Below, in pieces: positions 8,772 to 17,739 of a DNA stretch of 64,000 nt. A model generated the notes under the pieces. The model worked only from the letters and a program-made list of their open reading frames with translations, ran no database searches and was not told the origin of the DNA. Both the position numbers and the translations under genes were made by a program. The DNA is from Pseudoneobacillus rhizosphaerae (GTDB taxonomy: Bacteria; Bacillota; Bacilli; Bacillales; Cytobacillaceae). The stretch spans positions 62,001 to 126,000 of the forward strand of contig NZ_CAKJTG010000002.1 in the NCBI RefSeq assembly GCF_917563885.1, in the 5' to 3' direction. Positions within the stretch are counted from its first letter, which is position 1. Each line of letters starts with the position of its first letter.

Positions 8772-10166
8772 TTATTTACCGCCTTTACCTTTGTTCTCAC
8801 CCTTATTACCTTTGCCTTTATCGTTGCCTTTCTTTTCCTCTTGTATGGATTCCTCCGTTTTCGCTTCATCTTCTACTTCTTCTTCCGTTATGACTACCTC
8901 AGTTTCTTGGTCAACAGGATCTTTAACGCTAGTTTTCTCTTTGTTCTTCTTTTCTTGTTTTGCCTTTTCTTGTTTAGCCTTATCTTCCTTTTTTACAGCT
9001 TCAGCAGCTTGTTTTTCTGCCTTCTTTTTCGCATTGGCTTCTTCTTTCTTTTCTACCGCTTTAGCCGCTTGTTTTTGTTCTTCCTTAGCTACAGCTTGTT
9101 TACTTTCTTTCAGTTTTGTTTCTTTTTTAGTTACTTCCTTGGAATTGTTCTTTTTTACTATTGCAGAAGCGACCACGGTGGCTACTGCAGGGTCTGACTC
9201 TTTGCTCACTGCTGAATCCGTACTAGCAGCCTCTTCTGTGACAGCCTCAGCTTGTGGTTGTTCCTCAACTACTGGCTCAGTTGTTTCTCCGACTGTTACT
9301 CCCTCTTCATCCTTGCCAGGCTCCGGATTACCAGCCTTCGCGACCAATTTGTTATTTTTCTTATTCAAGATTTCTAGTTTTTTCTCTAGCTTTGCTGCAG
9401 CCTTTCCATCACCATTAGCTTTGGCTACCTCTAAGTCCGTTTCGACTTTGCCCATTTTTTGCGCTACAATTTGCTGCTTTACCTGATGAATGTTTACATT
9501 AAGTTCCTTCATCACTTGTCCAAAATCGGCCTCTTTCTCTAGTAAGCTCGTAACCACTTCAATCGATTTCCCACTGATATTGGCTAACGCAATAATTTTT
9601 GCAATTTGACCGTAACCATATTCTTGCTCTCTTAATGTCTTAACTACTTCCACATCAAACCCAGCCACTGATTGAGCCACTAAGTAAGCCTGATCAATTG
9701 TCGCTTCTACCTTAGCTTGCTGTTCGGGTGGGAGCTGATCCACAACCGGTTCAGTCGCCTCAGCCGTATTTTCCAATGAATCTGTAAGCTCTTTTTTAAC
9801 CTCTTCTTGTACTTCTTCATCCATAATTACTTCCGTAACCTTTTCTTCCACTTGTTTTAGAAGAGCTAAATATTCAGTCACCGCTTTTTCAACAAATGCT
9901 ACCTTTTCATCCTGCTTCATCAAAGTAGCCTCTGCCAGGCGTTCCTTGGCAAACTGAAGAAGCAATTCCGCTTCCTTCTCAGGATTAAACGTTACAAGAA
10001 GCTTGATATCTTCCATTAATAAATCAAATGTATACAAAAAACTATCTGGAGTCGTGCCTGCTGTTTCTTGTTCAGCAGTTACAGCCGTCCCTGACTCCTC
10101 AGCAAATACAGGAGTACCAGCACTTACTGTTAGTGCTAACACTATTGATAAAATTACCTTCTTCAA
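8772..10166 (-). CDS. Secreted DUF5667-type protein with Lys/Glu-rich tail
   Basis: 464 residues. A signal peptide ends at about residue 22 (PVFA). The segment from about 40 to 95 (PDSFLYTFDLLMEDIKLL, then NPEKEAELLLQFAKERLAEA) matches the helical DUF5667 family, whose function is unknown. A second helical part contains YGYGQIAKIIALA. From about residue 280 the protein is low-complexity, rich in Lys, Glu, Ala and Gln, and it ends in a GKGNKGENKGKGGK tail. The start is TTG, seven bases after AGGAGAGG. It is transcribed alone, convergent with pnkp. The charged tail suggests interaction with the wall or polyanions, but this is inference. It sits between pnkp and the pnkp-like remnant, as if inserted there. 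Confidence 0.75.
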   Translation of the reverse strand: MKKVILSIVLALTVSAGTPVFAEESGTAVTAEQETAGTTPDSFLYTFDLLMEDIKLLVTFNPEKEAELLLQFAKERLAEATLMKQDEKVAFVEKAVTEYLALLKQVEEKVTEVIMDEEVQEEVKKELTDSLENTAEATEPVVDQLPPEQQAKVEATIDQAYLVAQSVAGFDVEVVKTLREQEYGYGQIAKIIALANISGKSIEVVTSLLEKEADFGQVMKELNVNIHQVKQQIVAQKMGKVETDLEVAKANGDGKAAAKLEKKLEILNKKNNKLVAKAGNPEPGKDEEGVTVGETTEPVVEEQPQAEAVTEEAASTDSAVSKESDPAVATVVASAIVKKNNSKEVTKKETKLKESKQAVAKEEQKQAAKAVEKKEEANAKKKAEKQAAEAVKKEDKAKQEKAKQEKKNKEKTSVKDPVDQETEVVITEEEVEDEAKTEESIQEEKKGNDKGKGNKGENKGKGGK

Positions 10167-10620
10167 AACTAGTCCTCTCCTTGGCTTTCAAATTGTGTTA
10201 ACAAGTTAAAACCCAATAAAAGCTTGTCCGAAGACTAGCAAATAACCGGTCGATCTTCGGCAACTGGCTGGCATCATTACGTTTTGGAAAAAATCCCAGA
10301 TGATTATCTAGCAATTCCTAGATTTCTACTGACATTTCTGGCCTTCTTCTAACAGCCTTCCCTATTCGCAACCTTAGCCCCTCTAGTTTTGCGTCCCTAA
10401 ATTTCCCTAGGTTTGCCCTTTCGGATTTTAAATGTTAAGTAAAGTTTACTATGCTCCATTTCATCCTGTATACATAATTCGACAAAATATTCCAAAAGTA
10501 ATATACCGGAAGCATTGTAATATTTTTACACAGGTAATTAGCAATAGAAAATTTGAAAAATAAGGAAATCCACAACCCCCTGTAACTAAATACATAACGC
10601 CAGAAGAAGGGAGGCATGCT

Positions 10621-10700
10621 TTAACGCAATAAAGCGATGAGGGACAGTCCCTCATCGCTTTACCGCTTTGAAGTGCTAGGGAATATCCCCTATACTTTTA
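10621..10700. repeat. REP-like palindromes, one perfect and one decayed unit
   Basis: 10631-10661 is a perfect palindrome with 15-bp arms around one base (AAAGCGATGAGGGAC and complement). A degenerate neighbour has core GGGAATATCCCC at about 10679-10690. The 1037-bp gap 10167-11203 that holds this element also holds the pnkp remnant and the 21-bp array. Its first 450 bases show nothing recognisable. Confidence 0.85.
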
Positions 10701-10720
10701 ATAACTACGACCGCTGCATA

Positions 10721-10785
10721 AGCAAGACATTGGCCAATTTGTTTGTTGAGGAAAACCAAGAGAGCGATGTTGATCCGAAATGTAG
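10721..10785 (+). pseudogene. Remnant of a second pnkp 3' end
   Basis: The frame reads KTLANLFVEENQESDVDPK, matching the C-terminus of the intact Pnkp (KQTVANLLFEESQESEIDPR) at most positions. The DNA is roughly 70% identical over 65 bases by eye. There is no start, no kinase, phosphatase or ligase motif upstream, and the frame runs past the old stop. Its divergence suggests a decayed paralogue or allele rather than a recent duplication. It lies 2 kb downstream of the intact gene in the same orientation, with the DUF5667-type gene between. Confidence 0.75.
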
Positions 10786-10811
10786 TTTTTTTCTTGGTCT
10801 TCACATCAATT

Positions 10812-10910
10812 TAATCGCCTAATTTGATTATTTAATCGCTTAAAAGTGTGTTTTAATCGCCTAAAACAGGCATCTAATCGCCTAAAATCCTAATTTAATC
10901 GCCTAACGCC
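10812..10910. repeat. Exact 21-bp-period array of TAATCGCC
   Basis: TAATCGC(C/T)TAA starts at 10812, 10833, 10854, 10875 and 10896, always 21 bp apart, while the sequence between is variable. The segment at 10860 contains CCTAAAACAGGCATCTA, nearly identical to the core of the 51-bp array at 459. Confidence 0.9.
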
Positions 10911-11030
10911 ATTTTCAATAGAAAATCAGCTCTTTTTGGGTTGGTTCCTGCGTTCGATGTGTGTATTTTAATTGCCTAAGCCCCTATTTCAAATAGAAAG
11001 TCACCTTTTTTGGGCTAGTCCCTGCCGCCA
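10909..11030. repeat. Diverged direct repeat with spacing of about 73 bp
   Basis: A block around 10909 (TTTCAATAGAAA, CTTTTTGGG, GGTTCCTGC) recurs around 10983 as TTTCAAATAGAAA, CTTTTTTGGG, AGTCCCTGCC. It immediately follows the 21-bp array and carries one further TAATTGCC at 10969. Confidence 0.6.
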
Positions 11031-11203
11031 GCTCAGTCTCCATTTTTAGTCTAATCAGACAAATTCAATCCCAAAGTACACCATCACTCAATATTTTGGG
11101 TATAATAAAAGAATATGGTTTTTTTCGAGAAATGCGTTTGCGGCTAGCTGTGACTTTCGTCGAGGCTGGCTGTACGGCGCTTTACAAGGAGTGTGGACCT
11201 GAC

Positions 11204-12811
11204 ATGATGGGGTCTTTGCCTATGAATGTGGAGCAGGGGTTGAAATTTTTAGCGGAGGAAATGCGCACCCGCCTTCAACCTGATAGTGAAGAGGATGCCA
11301 AGCTTGTCCAAAAGGGGATGCTATTGTATCGCCAAGGGCTTGTGAATCAACTGAAATTTGAAAGTGATCAAGTGTACGCGACCGTGCAGGATGTGACGCC
11401 TGTTAAAGTGCGCCTTGATTTAACCTTTTTTGATACGAGTGATTGTGGTTGCCCGAATTTCGGGATTTGCCGTCACCGACTTGCGGTCTTTTTTGCTGCG
11501 TACGCCAAAATGTCCAGTGTTTCCGAGTGGATCGAGCAATGGCGAGAGCCGTTCAAAACGAAAACGTCGGCAACCAATCTGGGGGTACAGCGTGCCAAGG
11601 ACCTTCTAAAGACGAGCGGCAAGCTTGAGCAGAGCTATAACCGCTGGATTGAGGCGTTTGATGAAAGCTTTCAAACCATCCTCACCCCGAATAAAATTCC
11701 AAATCCGTACGTGCTAAATGAACTTTTTCACGTATATCGCAGGCGGTTACGCGCATCAGCCCCGCTCGAAACCGAGTGGAAATTGCTTTACGAGCTTATC
11801 GCGACCGTCTTTTCTTTTCAAAAAATTATCCAGCTAACGCAGGAACTCGAGCATCCTGATGCAAGCCGCTACTTCACTCCGCTTCTCGACGAACTGATTG
11901 AAGACGCGGAGGAATTCATTCAAAAGCTAGGAATCCAGACGATGCCCTTTGCGTTTGACGAATTTTTAGCAAGCATGCGTCATGATTCAAGCCAGCTTCT
12001 TGAGAATGCCAACACCTTTCCCGTTGAAAGGCTGATGCTTTACCGACTGCTTTGGACGCATCTTTTTAAAAAGAAGAACTGGCGCGAGGAAGAACTGGCG
12101 AACATCGCCGGTAGCACCGAATTTGAACTAATCATTGCCGAAATCCATCAATATTTCCTATTAAATCGAGATAACGAAGCAATGGAAAAAGTGAAGCAGC
12201 TCGGCCCAACGTCCATGCCTTTCCTCCACTATTGGCTGGAGCTCTTATCAGCTAAACGCGACTGGTCACGGATAAAGCCGTATGTCGAGCAATTCATTGA
12301 CTTTTCAAAAGTACATTTAAAAGACTACCGTTCTGACCAGCAAAGGCGCCATTTTGCCCGAGCGGTCATTCAATCGATTCTCCCTTACTGCAGGGAAATG
12401 AACCAAAACGATCTGTACGAACGCGCGTTAAACTATTTATTGCCCTATAGCTACGCTGCTTATGATACATTCCTGTTTGAAGCTGGGGATTTCGAGCGCT
12501 GGTGTGCCCTCCAAGCCTATATCGGCGTCGATTTAGCGTGGATCGGCAAGGAACGAATCAGCGTACTCGCGGCCTCAAGCCCAGAAACACTCGTCGTCCT
12601 ATACCATCAATCGATCCAACAGCAAGTCGATCTCAAAAATCGCCAAAGCTATCGCGAGGCGGTCCGCCAGCTCAAAAAGCTGCGCACACTCTATAAAAAA
12701 TTGAAGCGACTGCCCGAATGGGACGAATTTTTCGAGCTGCTCGTCGACAAAACAAAGCGTCTTCGCGCCTTTCAAGAAGAATGCAAAAGGGGTAAGCTAA
12801 TCCATGATTAG
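11204..12811 (+). CDS. SWIM zinc-finger protein
   Basis: 535 residues from the ATG at 11204, preceded by AAGGAG at 12 bases. The frame stays open upstream to 11096, but that stretch contains a TATAAT-like promoter sequence and no ribosome site. A SWIM zinc finger CxCx(n)CxH (DCGCPNFGICRHRLA) lies at about residues 81-95, and the rest is helical. SWIM fingers bind nucleic acid or protein. In Firmicutes such proteins are encoded directly upstream of SNF2 helicases, as here, where the stop overlaps the SNF2 start by eight bases. The pair therefore probably works together, but the cellular role is unknown. The N-terminal boundary is uncertain. Confidence 0.8.
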   Translation: MMGSLPMNVEQGLKFLAEEMRTRLQPDSEEDAKLVQKGMLLYRQGLVNQLKFESDQVYATVQDVTPVKVRLDLTFFDTSDCGCPNFGICRHRLAVFFAAYAKMSSVSEWIEQWREPFKTKTSATNLGVQRAKDLLKTSGKLEQSYNRWIEAFDESFQTILTPNKIPNPYVLNELFHVYRRRLRASAPLETEWKLLYELIATVFSFQKIIQLTQELEHPDASRYFTPLLDELIEDAEEFIQKLGIQTMPFAFDEFLASMRHDSSQLLENANTFPVERLMLYRLLWTHLFKKKNWREEELANIAGSTEFELIIAEIHQYFLLNRDNEAMEKVKQLGPTSMPFLHYWLELLSAKRDWSRIKPYVEQFIDFSKVHLKDYRSDQQRRHFARAVIQSILPYCREMNQNDLYERALNYLLPYSYAAYDTFLFEAGDFERWCALQAYIGVDLAWIGKERISVLAASSPETLVVLYHQSIQQQVDLKNRQSYREAVRQLKKLRTLYKKLKRLPEWDEFFELLVDKTKRLRAFQEECKRGKLIHD

Positions 12812-15800
12812 AACAAAATCTTTGAAAATCTATGTGGAAAAATGGGCCAACGCACACTTTTCCATCACTGGGACGGAGGGACAGGTCCCTTGTCCCGTTT
12901 CCGACTGGCGCAATCTCCTTTTCGGACAACATCGTGAAAGCTTTTACGGTGCTTTTTTAGAAGTGAAAAATGAGGCTGTTATTTTGGATGCCTGGCAGCT
13001 AACGACCCTTTTTGCCCATGAAAAATTCAATCCGTTCATTGAGTGGGAGTGGGATGACCAGGCGGAGCTCTGCTTGGCTGTTGCCCCTGCCCTTCACGAA
13101 GCAATTACGGAGAAGGATTGGCTTCCTAATTTTGAAGCGCTAGAGGCAGGCGAATTTCGCTGGCAGCTCCCAAAACGTGTGCAGGATGAATTTGATGTCT
13201 CTTTTTGGGAGGAAGAAGCTGTCCGCGGCTTCGTCGCAGATTGGTTTCACGATGCCTTAAATGCCCACCTCAATCAAAATAAAGAAATGAAAACCTGGCT
13301 TGGTGACAAGCTTGAACTTTTACAAAAACAAAGCTTCCCTGCTGGTGTACTGTCGGCCTTTTTCGACGAGGACACGTGGCTTACGTGGATTGGCTTGAAG
13401 GATAGCGATATACCGTTTACGATCGGGCTACGATTGGATGAGCCGGAATATAGTGCGGCTGTCGAGGAATCCTTTGCGCATCCCGAGGCAGATGCCCCAT
13501 CAATGTCTGATCCAAACTGGACATTGGAGGTTTTCTTGCGTGACAAAGTGAACCCTGAATTAACGTTTGAGGCGAATGCCCTTCCGTCAAAATGGAGTAA
13601 GTACGTCGAATCTATTAAAGCAACTGAGGCACGTTGGGTAAGAATTTTTCCTTGGTTGCAGGGGTTTGGTGGTTTTGGGGAAGAAGGATTTGAGGAAATC
13701 GACCTTGTTGAAACGTCGCTCAGCGAAGAAGGGCTAAGGGATGCAGCACACAATGAGGCAGCCCCAGGGACTCCAGCAGCTAGCGATTTTACGCTAAAAA
13801 ATGCAACAAACCGAGTACCCGAACTAAAACGCTACCTATCCGAAGAAGAGGCGTGGTTCTTTTTAACCGAAGCGAGCGAAACGCTGTTAAGCCTTGGTGT
13901 CGAGATTCTCCTACCTGCTTGGTGGGAAGCAATGCGTACGGCCAATCTGAAGGTGAAGGCTCGCGTGAAGGGTAACGCGTCAAGCCACCGTCCTTCCTTC
14001 GTTGGCTTACAGGCGATGCTCGATTTTGACTGGCGCTTTTCGATGAACGGTGTTGACCTATCCGAGGACGAATTTCAAAAGCTCGTATCTGAAAAAAGGC
14101 GCCTCGTTTACATTCGCGGGCGTTGGGTGAAGCTGGACCCTGCTTTTATTAGACAAATTCAAGATCTAATGAAAAAAGCAGAAAAAGAAGGCTTGCACGT
14201 GCGCGACTTGATTGAGCAGGAAATGGTCGAGCCCGAGGAAGACGGAGAAGGTGAAAATCCAAAAGCGTTTGCTAAAATTCAAATTGAATTGAACCGCCAG
14301 TGGAAAACGATGCTTCATCAGCTGACTGAGTTGAAGGAGCTCCCGATTGAGCCTGTGCCAGACAGTTTGAATGCGGAATTGCGGCCATATCAGCAAACCG
14401 GGATGAGCTGGCTGTTATTTTTACGAAAATATGGATTTGGGGCTTGCTTGGCCGACGATATGGGGCTAGGGAAAACGATTCAGTTGATTTCGTATTTGTT
14501 GACGGTAAAAGAGCTGGAGGTTTCTGCAGCCTCGAAGGGTCGAGCGGCTAATATTGGTGCTGCGGAAAAGGGTGGCCCTGTTGAGACTGGAGCAGCTTTG
14601 ATTATCTGTCCGACGTCTGTCCTTGGCAACTGGCAAAAGGAGCTCGAGCGCTTTGCCCCTTCCTTGAATGTGTATTTGCATTATGGCTCGAATCGTTTGA
14701 AGGAAGAGGCGTTTCGGGAAAAGGCTTTGGCAAACGATATCGTGTTGACCTCTTATGGGCTGACGCATTTAGATGAAGCTGAGTTTGGCTCGTTGACGTG
14801 GAGTTCGATCGCGATTGACGAGGCGCAGAATATTAAAAATGCACAGACGAAGCAGTCGCGGGCTGTCCGGAAGCTGAAAGGGCATCATCATATTGCCTTA
14901 ACGGGGACGCCGATGGAAAACCGCTTAGCCGAACTGTGGTCGATTTTTGATTTTACGAATCATGGCTATTTGGGTAGCCTTGGTCAGTTCCAGAAGCGTT
15001 TCATTATTCCGATTGAAAAGGATGATGAAAAGCAGAAGATTCGGGAGCTGCAAGGTCTCATTCGCCCATTCTTATTGCGCCGAACGAAAAAGGACGAGGA
15101 CGTTGCCTTGAATTTGCCAGATAAACTCGAGCAAAAAGAGTATTGTCCGTTAACCGCCGAGCAGGCTTCGCTCTATGAGCAGCTGATTAAGGATACGTTT
15201 GCGGAGATTGAAAGTGTATCGGGAATTGCGCGCAAAGGGCTGGTCCTGCAAATGCTTGGCCGACTGAAGCAGCTTTGTAATCACCCTGCACTCTATTTGA
15301 AGGAGAAGCCAGCTAAGGACGTGCTGGACCGTTCGGCGAAAATGGAGAAGCTTGCGGAGATTATTGAGAATGTACTAGAACGTGAGGAAAGCTGCTTGAT
15401 TTTTACCCAGTACATTGAAATGGGTGAAATGATACGTGAGCTGATTGGGAAGAAATATGGAATCGATATTCCGTTTTTAAATGGAAGTGTTCCGAAAGCG
15501 AAGCGTGATGAGATGATTCAACGCTTCCAGGACCGCGAGTTTCCAGTGTTCTTGCTGTCACTGAAGGCTGGCGGAACCGGGCTGAATTTAACCGCGGCTA
15601 ACCACGTGGTCCACTATGACCGTTGGTGGAATCCAGCCGTCGAAAATCAAGCCACCGACCGTGCCTACCGGATTGGCCAAGAACGTTTCGTCCATGTTCA
15701 TAAGTTGATCAGCACTGGAACGTTGGAGGAAAAAATCGACAGTATGCTAGAAAAAAAGCAAATGCTAAACGACCAAGTCATCCAAAGCGAAAACTGGATC

Positions 15801-15848
15801 ACCGAACTATCCACCGAAGACCTACGGAACTTGGTCTACCTATCATAA
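12804..15848 (+). CDS. SNF2-family DNA translocase/helicase
   Basis: 1014 residues. The N-terminal half is the SNF2-associated region of bacterial HepA-like proteins. The ATPase core starts at about residue 530 with QQTGMSWL, then motif I ADDMGLGKT (about 549), Ia IICPTSVLGNWQKE, II DEAQ (about 671), III LTGTPMENRLAELWS, and V-VI GGTGLNLTAANHVVHYDRWWNP...QATDRAYRIGQ (about 920-955). Such enzymes move along duplex DNA and remodel protein-DNA complexes; the target here is unknown. It is translationally coupled to the SWIM gene. An odd feature is that codons about 23-31 are made of a palindromic repeat (12870-12896) that inserts roughly ten residues (TGTEGQVPCP) into the N-terminal domain without breaking the frame. 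Confidence 0.92.
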   Translation: MIRTKSLKIYVEKWANAHFSITGTEGQVPCPVSDWRNLLFGQHRESFYGAFLEVKNEAVILDAWQLTTLFAHEKFNPFIEWEWDDQAELCLAVAPALHEAITEKDWLPNFEALEAGEFRWQLPKRVQDEFDVSFWEEEAVRGFVADWFHDALNAHLNQNKEMKTWLGDKLELLQKQSFPAGVLSAFFDEDTWLTWIGLKDSDIPFTIGLRLDEPEYSAAVEESFAHPEADAPSMSDPNWTLEVFLRDKVNPELTFEANALPSKWSKYVESIKATEARWVRIFPWLQGFGGFGEEGFEEIDLVETSLSEEGLRDAAHNEAAPGTPAASDFTLKNATNRVPELKRYLSEEEAWFFLTEASETLLSLGVEILLPAWWEAMRTANLKVKARVKGNASSHRPSFVGLQAMLDFDWRFSMNGVDLSEDEFQKLVSEKRRLVYIRGRWVKLDPAFIRQIQDLMKKAEKEGLHVRDLIEQEMVEPEEDGEGENPKAFAKIQIELNRQWKTMLHQLTELKELPIEPVPDSLNAELRPYQQTGMSWLLFLRKYGFGACLADDMGLGKTIQLISYLLTVKELEVSAASKGRAANIGAAEKGGPVETGAALIICPTSVLGNWQKELERFAPSLNVYLHYGSNRLKEEAFREKALANDIVLTSYGLTHLDEAEFGSLTWSSIAIDEAQNIKNAQTKQSRAVRKLKGHHHIALTGTPMENRLAELWSIFDFTNHGYLGSLGQFQKRFIIPIEKDDEKQKIRELQGLIRPFLLRRTKKDEDVALNLPDKLEQKEYCPLTAEQASLYEQLIKDTFAEIESVSGIARKGLVLQMLGRLKQLCNHPALYLKEKPAKDVLDRSAKMEKLAEIIENVLEREESCLIFTQYIEMGEMIRELIGKKYGIDIPFLNGSVPKAKRDEMIQRFQDREFPVFLLSLKAGGTGLNLTAANHVVHYDRWWNPAVENQATDRAYRIGQERFVHVHKLISTGTLEEKIDSMLEKKQMLNDQVIQSENWITELSTEDLRNLVYLS
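12870..12896. repeat. Palindromic repeat inside the SNF2 coding sequence
   Basis: It reads GGGACGGAGGGAC-AG-GTCCCTTGTCCC, a nested double palindrome. It resembles but is not identical to the GGGGACTGTCCCC intergenic family, and it is in frame within the gene at 12804-15848. Confidence 0.7.
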
Positions 15849-15860
15849 AAGGACAACACG

Positions 15861-15910
15861 TTAACGCGGTGAAGTAGCCGGGGACTGTCCCCGGTTACTT
15901 CACCGCGTTA
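15861..15910. repeat. REP-like palindrome, large single unit (possible terminator)
   Basis: The arms are 24 bases (TTAACGCGGTGAAGTAGC then CGGGGA) around GGGGACTGTCCCC, with one mismatch that is a G-U pair in RNA. It starts 12 bases after the SNF2 stop. No other terminator is seen, so it may end the SWIM-SNF2 transcript. Confidence 0.85.
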
Positions 15911-16024
15911 CTTTATTTATGTGGTTTCGTTTTTGTGAAATATAATCTAACTTTTCATAAAAAGGGCCTAATTTAGCAAAAGCTTAAAGTAAAATAAAAT
16001 TATTTAAAAAGGAGGCTCATTCTT

Positions 16025-16645
16025 ATGAATATTTTAATTTTAGGTGCAACTGGACGAGTTGGAAGTCAACTAGTAACTTATGCCCTTCATGATAGACATC
16101 ATGTTACTGTATTAGTTCGCACTCCAGAGAAGATTCAAATACATAGTGAAAATCTAACCATTATTCAAGGGAATGTTTTAAATAAAGCTGATATCGTACG
16201 TGCCATGCATGGGATTGATGTAGTTATTAGTGCACTAAATACTGATGGCACAAACACTCTATCAGAAAGTATGCAGCTAATTATCAAAGCAATGGAAAAC
16301 GAAGGTATACAACGAATTATTACGATAGGAACTGCGGGGATCTTACAAAGTAGAACTACGCCAACTGTACTCCGTTATCAGTCAAGTGAATCAAAACGTA
16401 AGTCAACTCGTGCAGCGCAAGAACATCATATAGTTTACACTACGCTTAAACAATCAGCCCTCGATTGGACGATTGTCTGTCCTACTTACTTGCCGGATGG
16501 AGAAAGGGTAGGAAAATATCGAATTGAACGGAATTTTTTGCCTGAGGATGGAGTTGAAATATCCGTACCAGATACTGCAGAATTTGCATTTAGCCTGATA
16601 AAAACAAGCGATTATATAAAATCACGTGTAGGTATCGCCTACTAG
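16025..16645 (+). CDS. NAD(P)H-binding atypical SDR protein
   Basis: 206 residues. It opens with the Rossmann motif ILILGATGRVGSQL (residues 3-16) and continues through VVISALNTDG (about 70) and RIITIGTAGIL (about 97), a pattern of the NAD(P)-binding atypical short-chain dehydrogenase group (NmrA/YwnB-like). These proteins often sense NAD(P) or reduce small substrates; none is indicated here. A strong ribosome site AAAGGAGG precedes the ATG by nine bases. It is a single gene with its own promoter region. The gap 16646-16830 shows no structure. Confidence 0.8.
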   Translation: MNILILGATGRVGSQLVTYALHDRHHVTVLVRTPEKIQIHSENLTIIQGNVLNKADIVRAMHGIDVVISALNTDGTNTLSESMQLIIKAMENEGIQRIITIGTAGILQSRTTPTVLRYQSSESKRKSTRAAQEHHIVYTTLKQSALDWTIVCPTYLPDGERVGKYRIERNFLPEDGVEISVPDTAEFAFSLIKTSDYIKSRVGIAY

Positions 16646-16830
16646 AGATTATAAGAAACAAACAGTATTTACATTTAGAAACAAGACTATAGAGAAAACC
16701 TTTTAAAAAAAGAGGCAGTCTATTTTTGAGCCGCTGATTATCCAGACTAGCTCTTCGCAATAGTTGCCGAGGTTTGGGGATACTTTGGGGATGGTTTTTT
16801 CTTTATATGGGGAGAGTCATGAGTTGCTTA

Positions 16831-17040
16831 CTAATTTTTCTTCGGACTAATGTAGGCGTATAAACTCTTGCCACCCTTTTCCTGTGTTAGCATATGGGTT
16901 TCACGCATCGCCCACTCCATTTGATTAATTCGTTTATCGAGACTATCCACCCTCTCATTCGTTTTTCCAACCATCTTAATTAAACTTCCTAAAAGATTTT
17001 CTAATCTACTAGAAGATTCCTCTTGCTGTAACTGCGGCAT
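16831..17040 (-). CDS. Small hypothetical coiled-coil protein
   Basis: 69 residues if started at the ATG at 17040, which lies 6-7 bases after AAAGGAGG; the ATG at 17046 directly abuts the ribosome site. The first 31 bases overlap the end of ssb in another frame, so it is probably translated with ssb. It has a heptad-like stretch ([18 protein letters not shown], then [14 protein letters not shown]). I do not recognise a family. The strong ribosome site and overlap argue that it is real. Confidence 0.6.
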   Translation of the reverse strand: MPQLQQEESSSRLENLLGSLIKMVGKTNERVDSLDKRINQMEWAMRETHMLTQEKGGKSLYAYISPKKN

Positions 17041-17512
17041 TGGCATCCTCCTTTTCTTTAGGTGGAATGTTCATACTCTGCGACGAAGAGTTCATATTAG
17101 TATTGGACGGTTCCCAATCCCTTCGGTCAGTTGGGGGTTGTGTTTGTGCCGAGGGGCGTGGATTAACAGAAGATTGCTGCTCATCATTCGCCGGTCGACG
17201 ACTTAAAAATTGAACATTCTCCGCTACAACCTCTGTTACATAAACCTTTTTTCCATCTTGGTTTTGATAATTCCGAGTGTGAATTTTACCTGTAACCCCA
17301 AGGACCGATCCTTTGCGACAATAATTCGCTGTATTTTCGGCTGTTTTTCTCCAAATCGTGCAATGTACAAAATCAGTCTCATAATCTCCATTCTGATTCT
17401 TAAACTGGCGGTTGACGGCCAACGTTAAATTTACAACTGGTGTTCCTTCAGGCGTGATCCTTAACTCAGGATCCTTCGTTAAACGTCCCACAAGCGTTAC
17501 TTGATTAATCAT
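17009..17512 (-). CDS. ssb: Single-stranded DNA-binding protein
   Basis: 167 residues. The OB fold covers residues 1-105 ([66 protein letters not shown]), followed by a Gln/Pro/Ser-rich linker. SSB coats single-stranded DNA in replication, repair and transformation. The protein ends ARGIF and lacks the acidic DDDIPF tip through which housekeeping SSBs recruit partners. It sits next to ywpF, the position of the competence-related ssbB (ywpH) of B. subtilis, so it is more likely the SsbB paralogue than SsbA; B. subtilis SsbB is shorter. AGGAGATAGGG precedes the ATG. Confidence 0.9.
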   Translation of the reverse strand: MINQVTLVGRLTKDPELRITPEGTPVVNLTLAVNRQFKNQNGDYETDFVHCTIWRKTAENTANYCRKGSVLGVTGKIHTRNYQNQDGKKVYVTEVVAENVQFLSRRPANDEQQSSVNPRPSAQTQPPTDRRDWEPSNTNMNSSSQSMNIPPKEKEDANAAVTARGIF

Positions 17513-17576
17513 TCCCTATCTCCTCTCCATTTGATGTTTCTATCATATCCGTTTCATTTCCACACGTAAAATCAAC

Positions 17577-17622
17577 AAAAAACACTTTTGAACGTGTTTT
17601 TTGCCCAGAAATAGCACTATTT
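17577..17622 (-). promoter_or_regulatory. Possible ComK box upstream of ssb
   Basis: There is one perfect AAAA-N5-TTTT (17577-17589) and an imperfect AAAT-N5-TATT (17609-17621), separated by 19 bp and lying 65-110 bp upstream of ssb. ComK binds paired AT-boxes about 8, 18 or 31 bp apart, and ssbB is a known ComK target. The second box has two mismatches and the region is AT-rich, so this is weak. Confidence 0.3.
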
Positions 17623-17739
17623 TCCATATCGAGACCAAAAACCAACCCCAATAATTCAAAAATACAAAAAATTAGCAAAAACGACAAAATTTTTTCGACA
17701 AACACAAGTCGCTATAACTCGCCAACAAGACTTTACCCC

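Noticed and set aside
8743-9486. Plus-strand open frame rich in Ser, Phe and Leu
   Set aside because: It is antisense to the Lys/Glu-rich tail of the DUF5667-type protein and is a composition artefact.
10435-10655. Two minus-strand frames in the gap before the SWIM gene
   Set aside because: They lack ribosome sites and start within the palindrome; there is no recognisable protein feature.
17505-17705. Minus-strand frame with a hydrophobic start (MFVEKILSFLLIFCIF)
   Set aside because: It lies in the AT-rich promoter region of ssb, overlaps its start and has no ribosome site.
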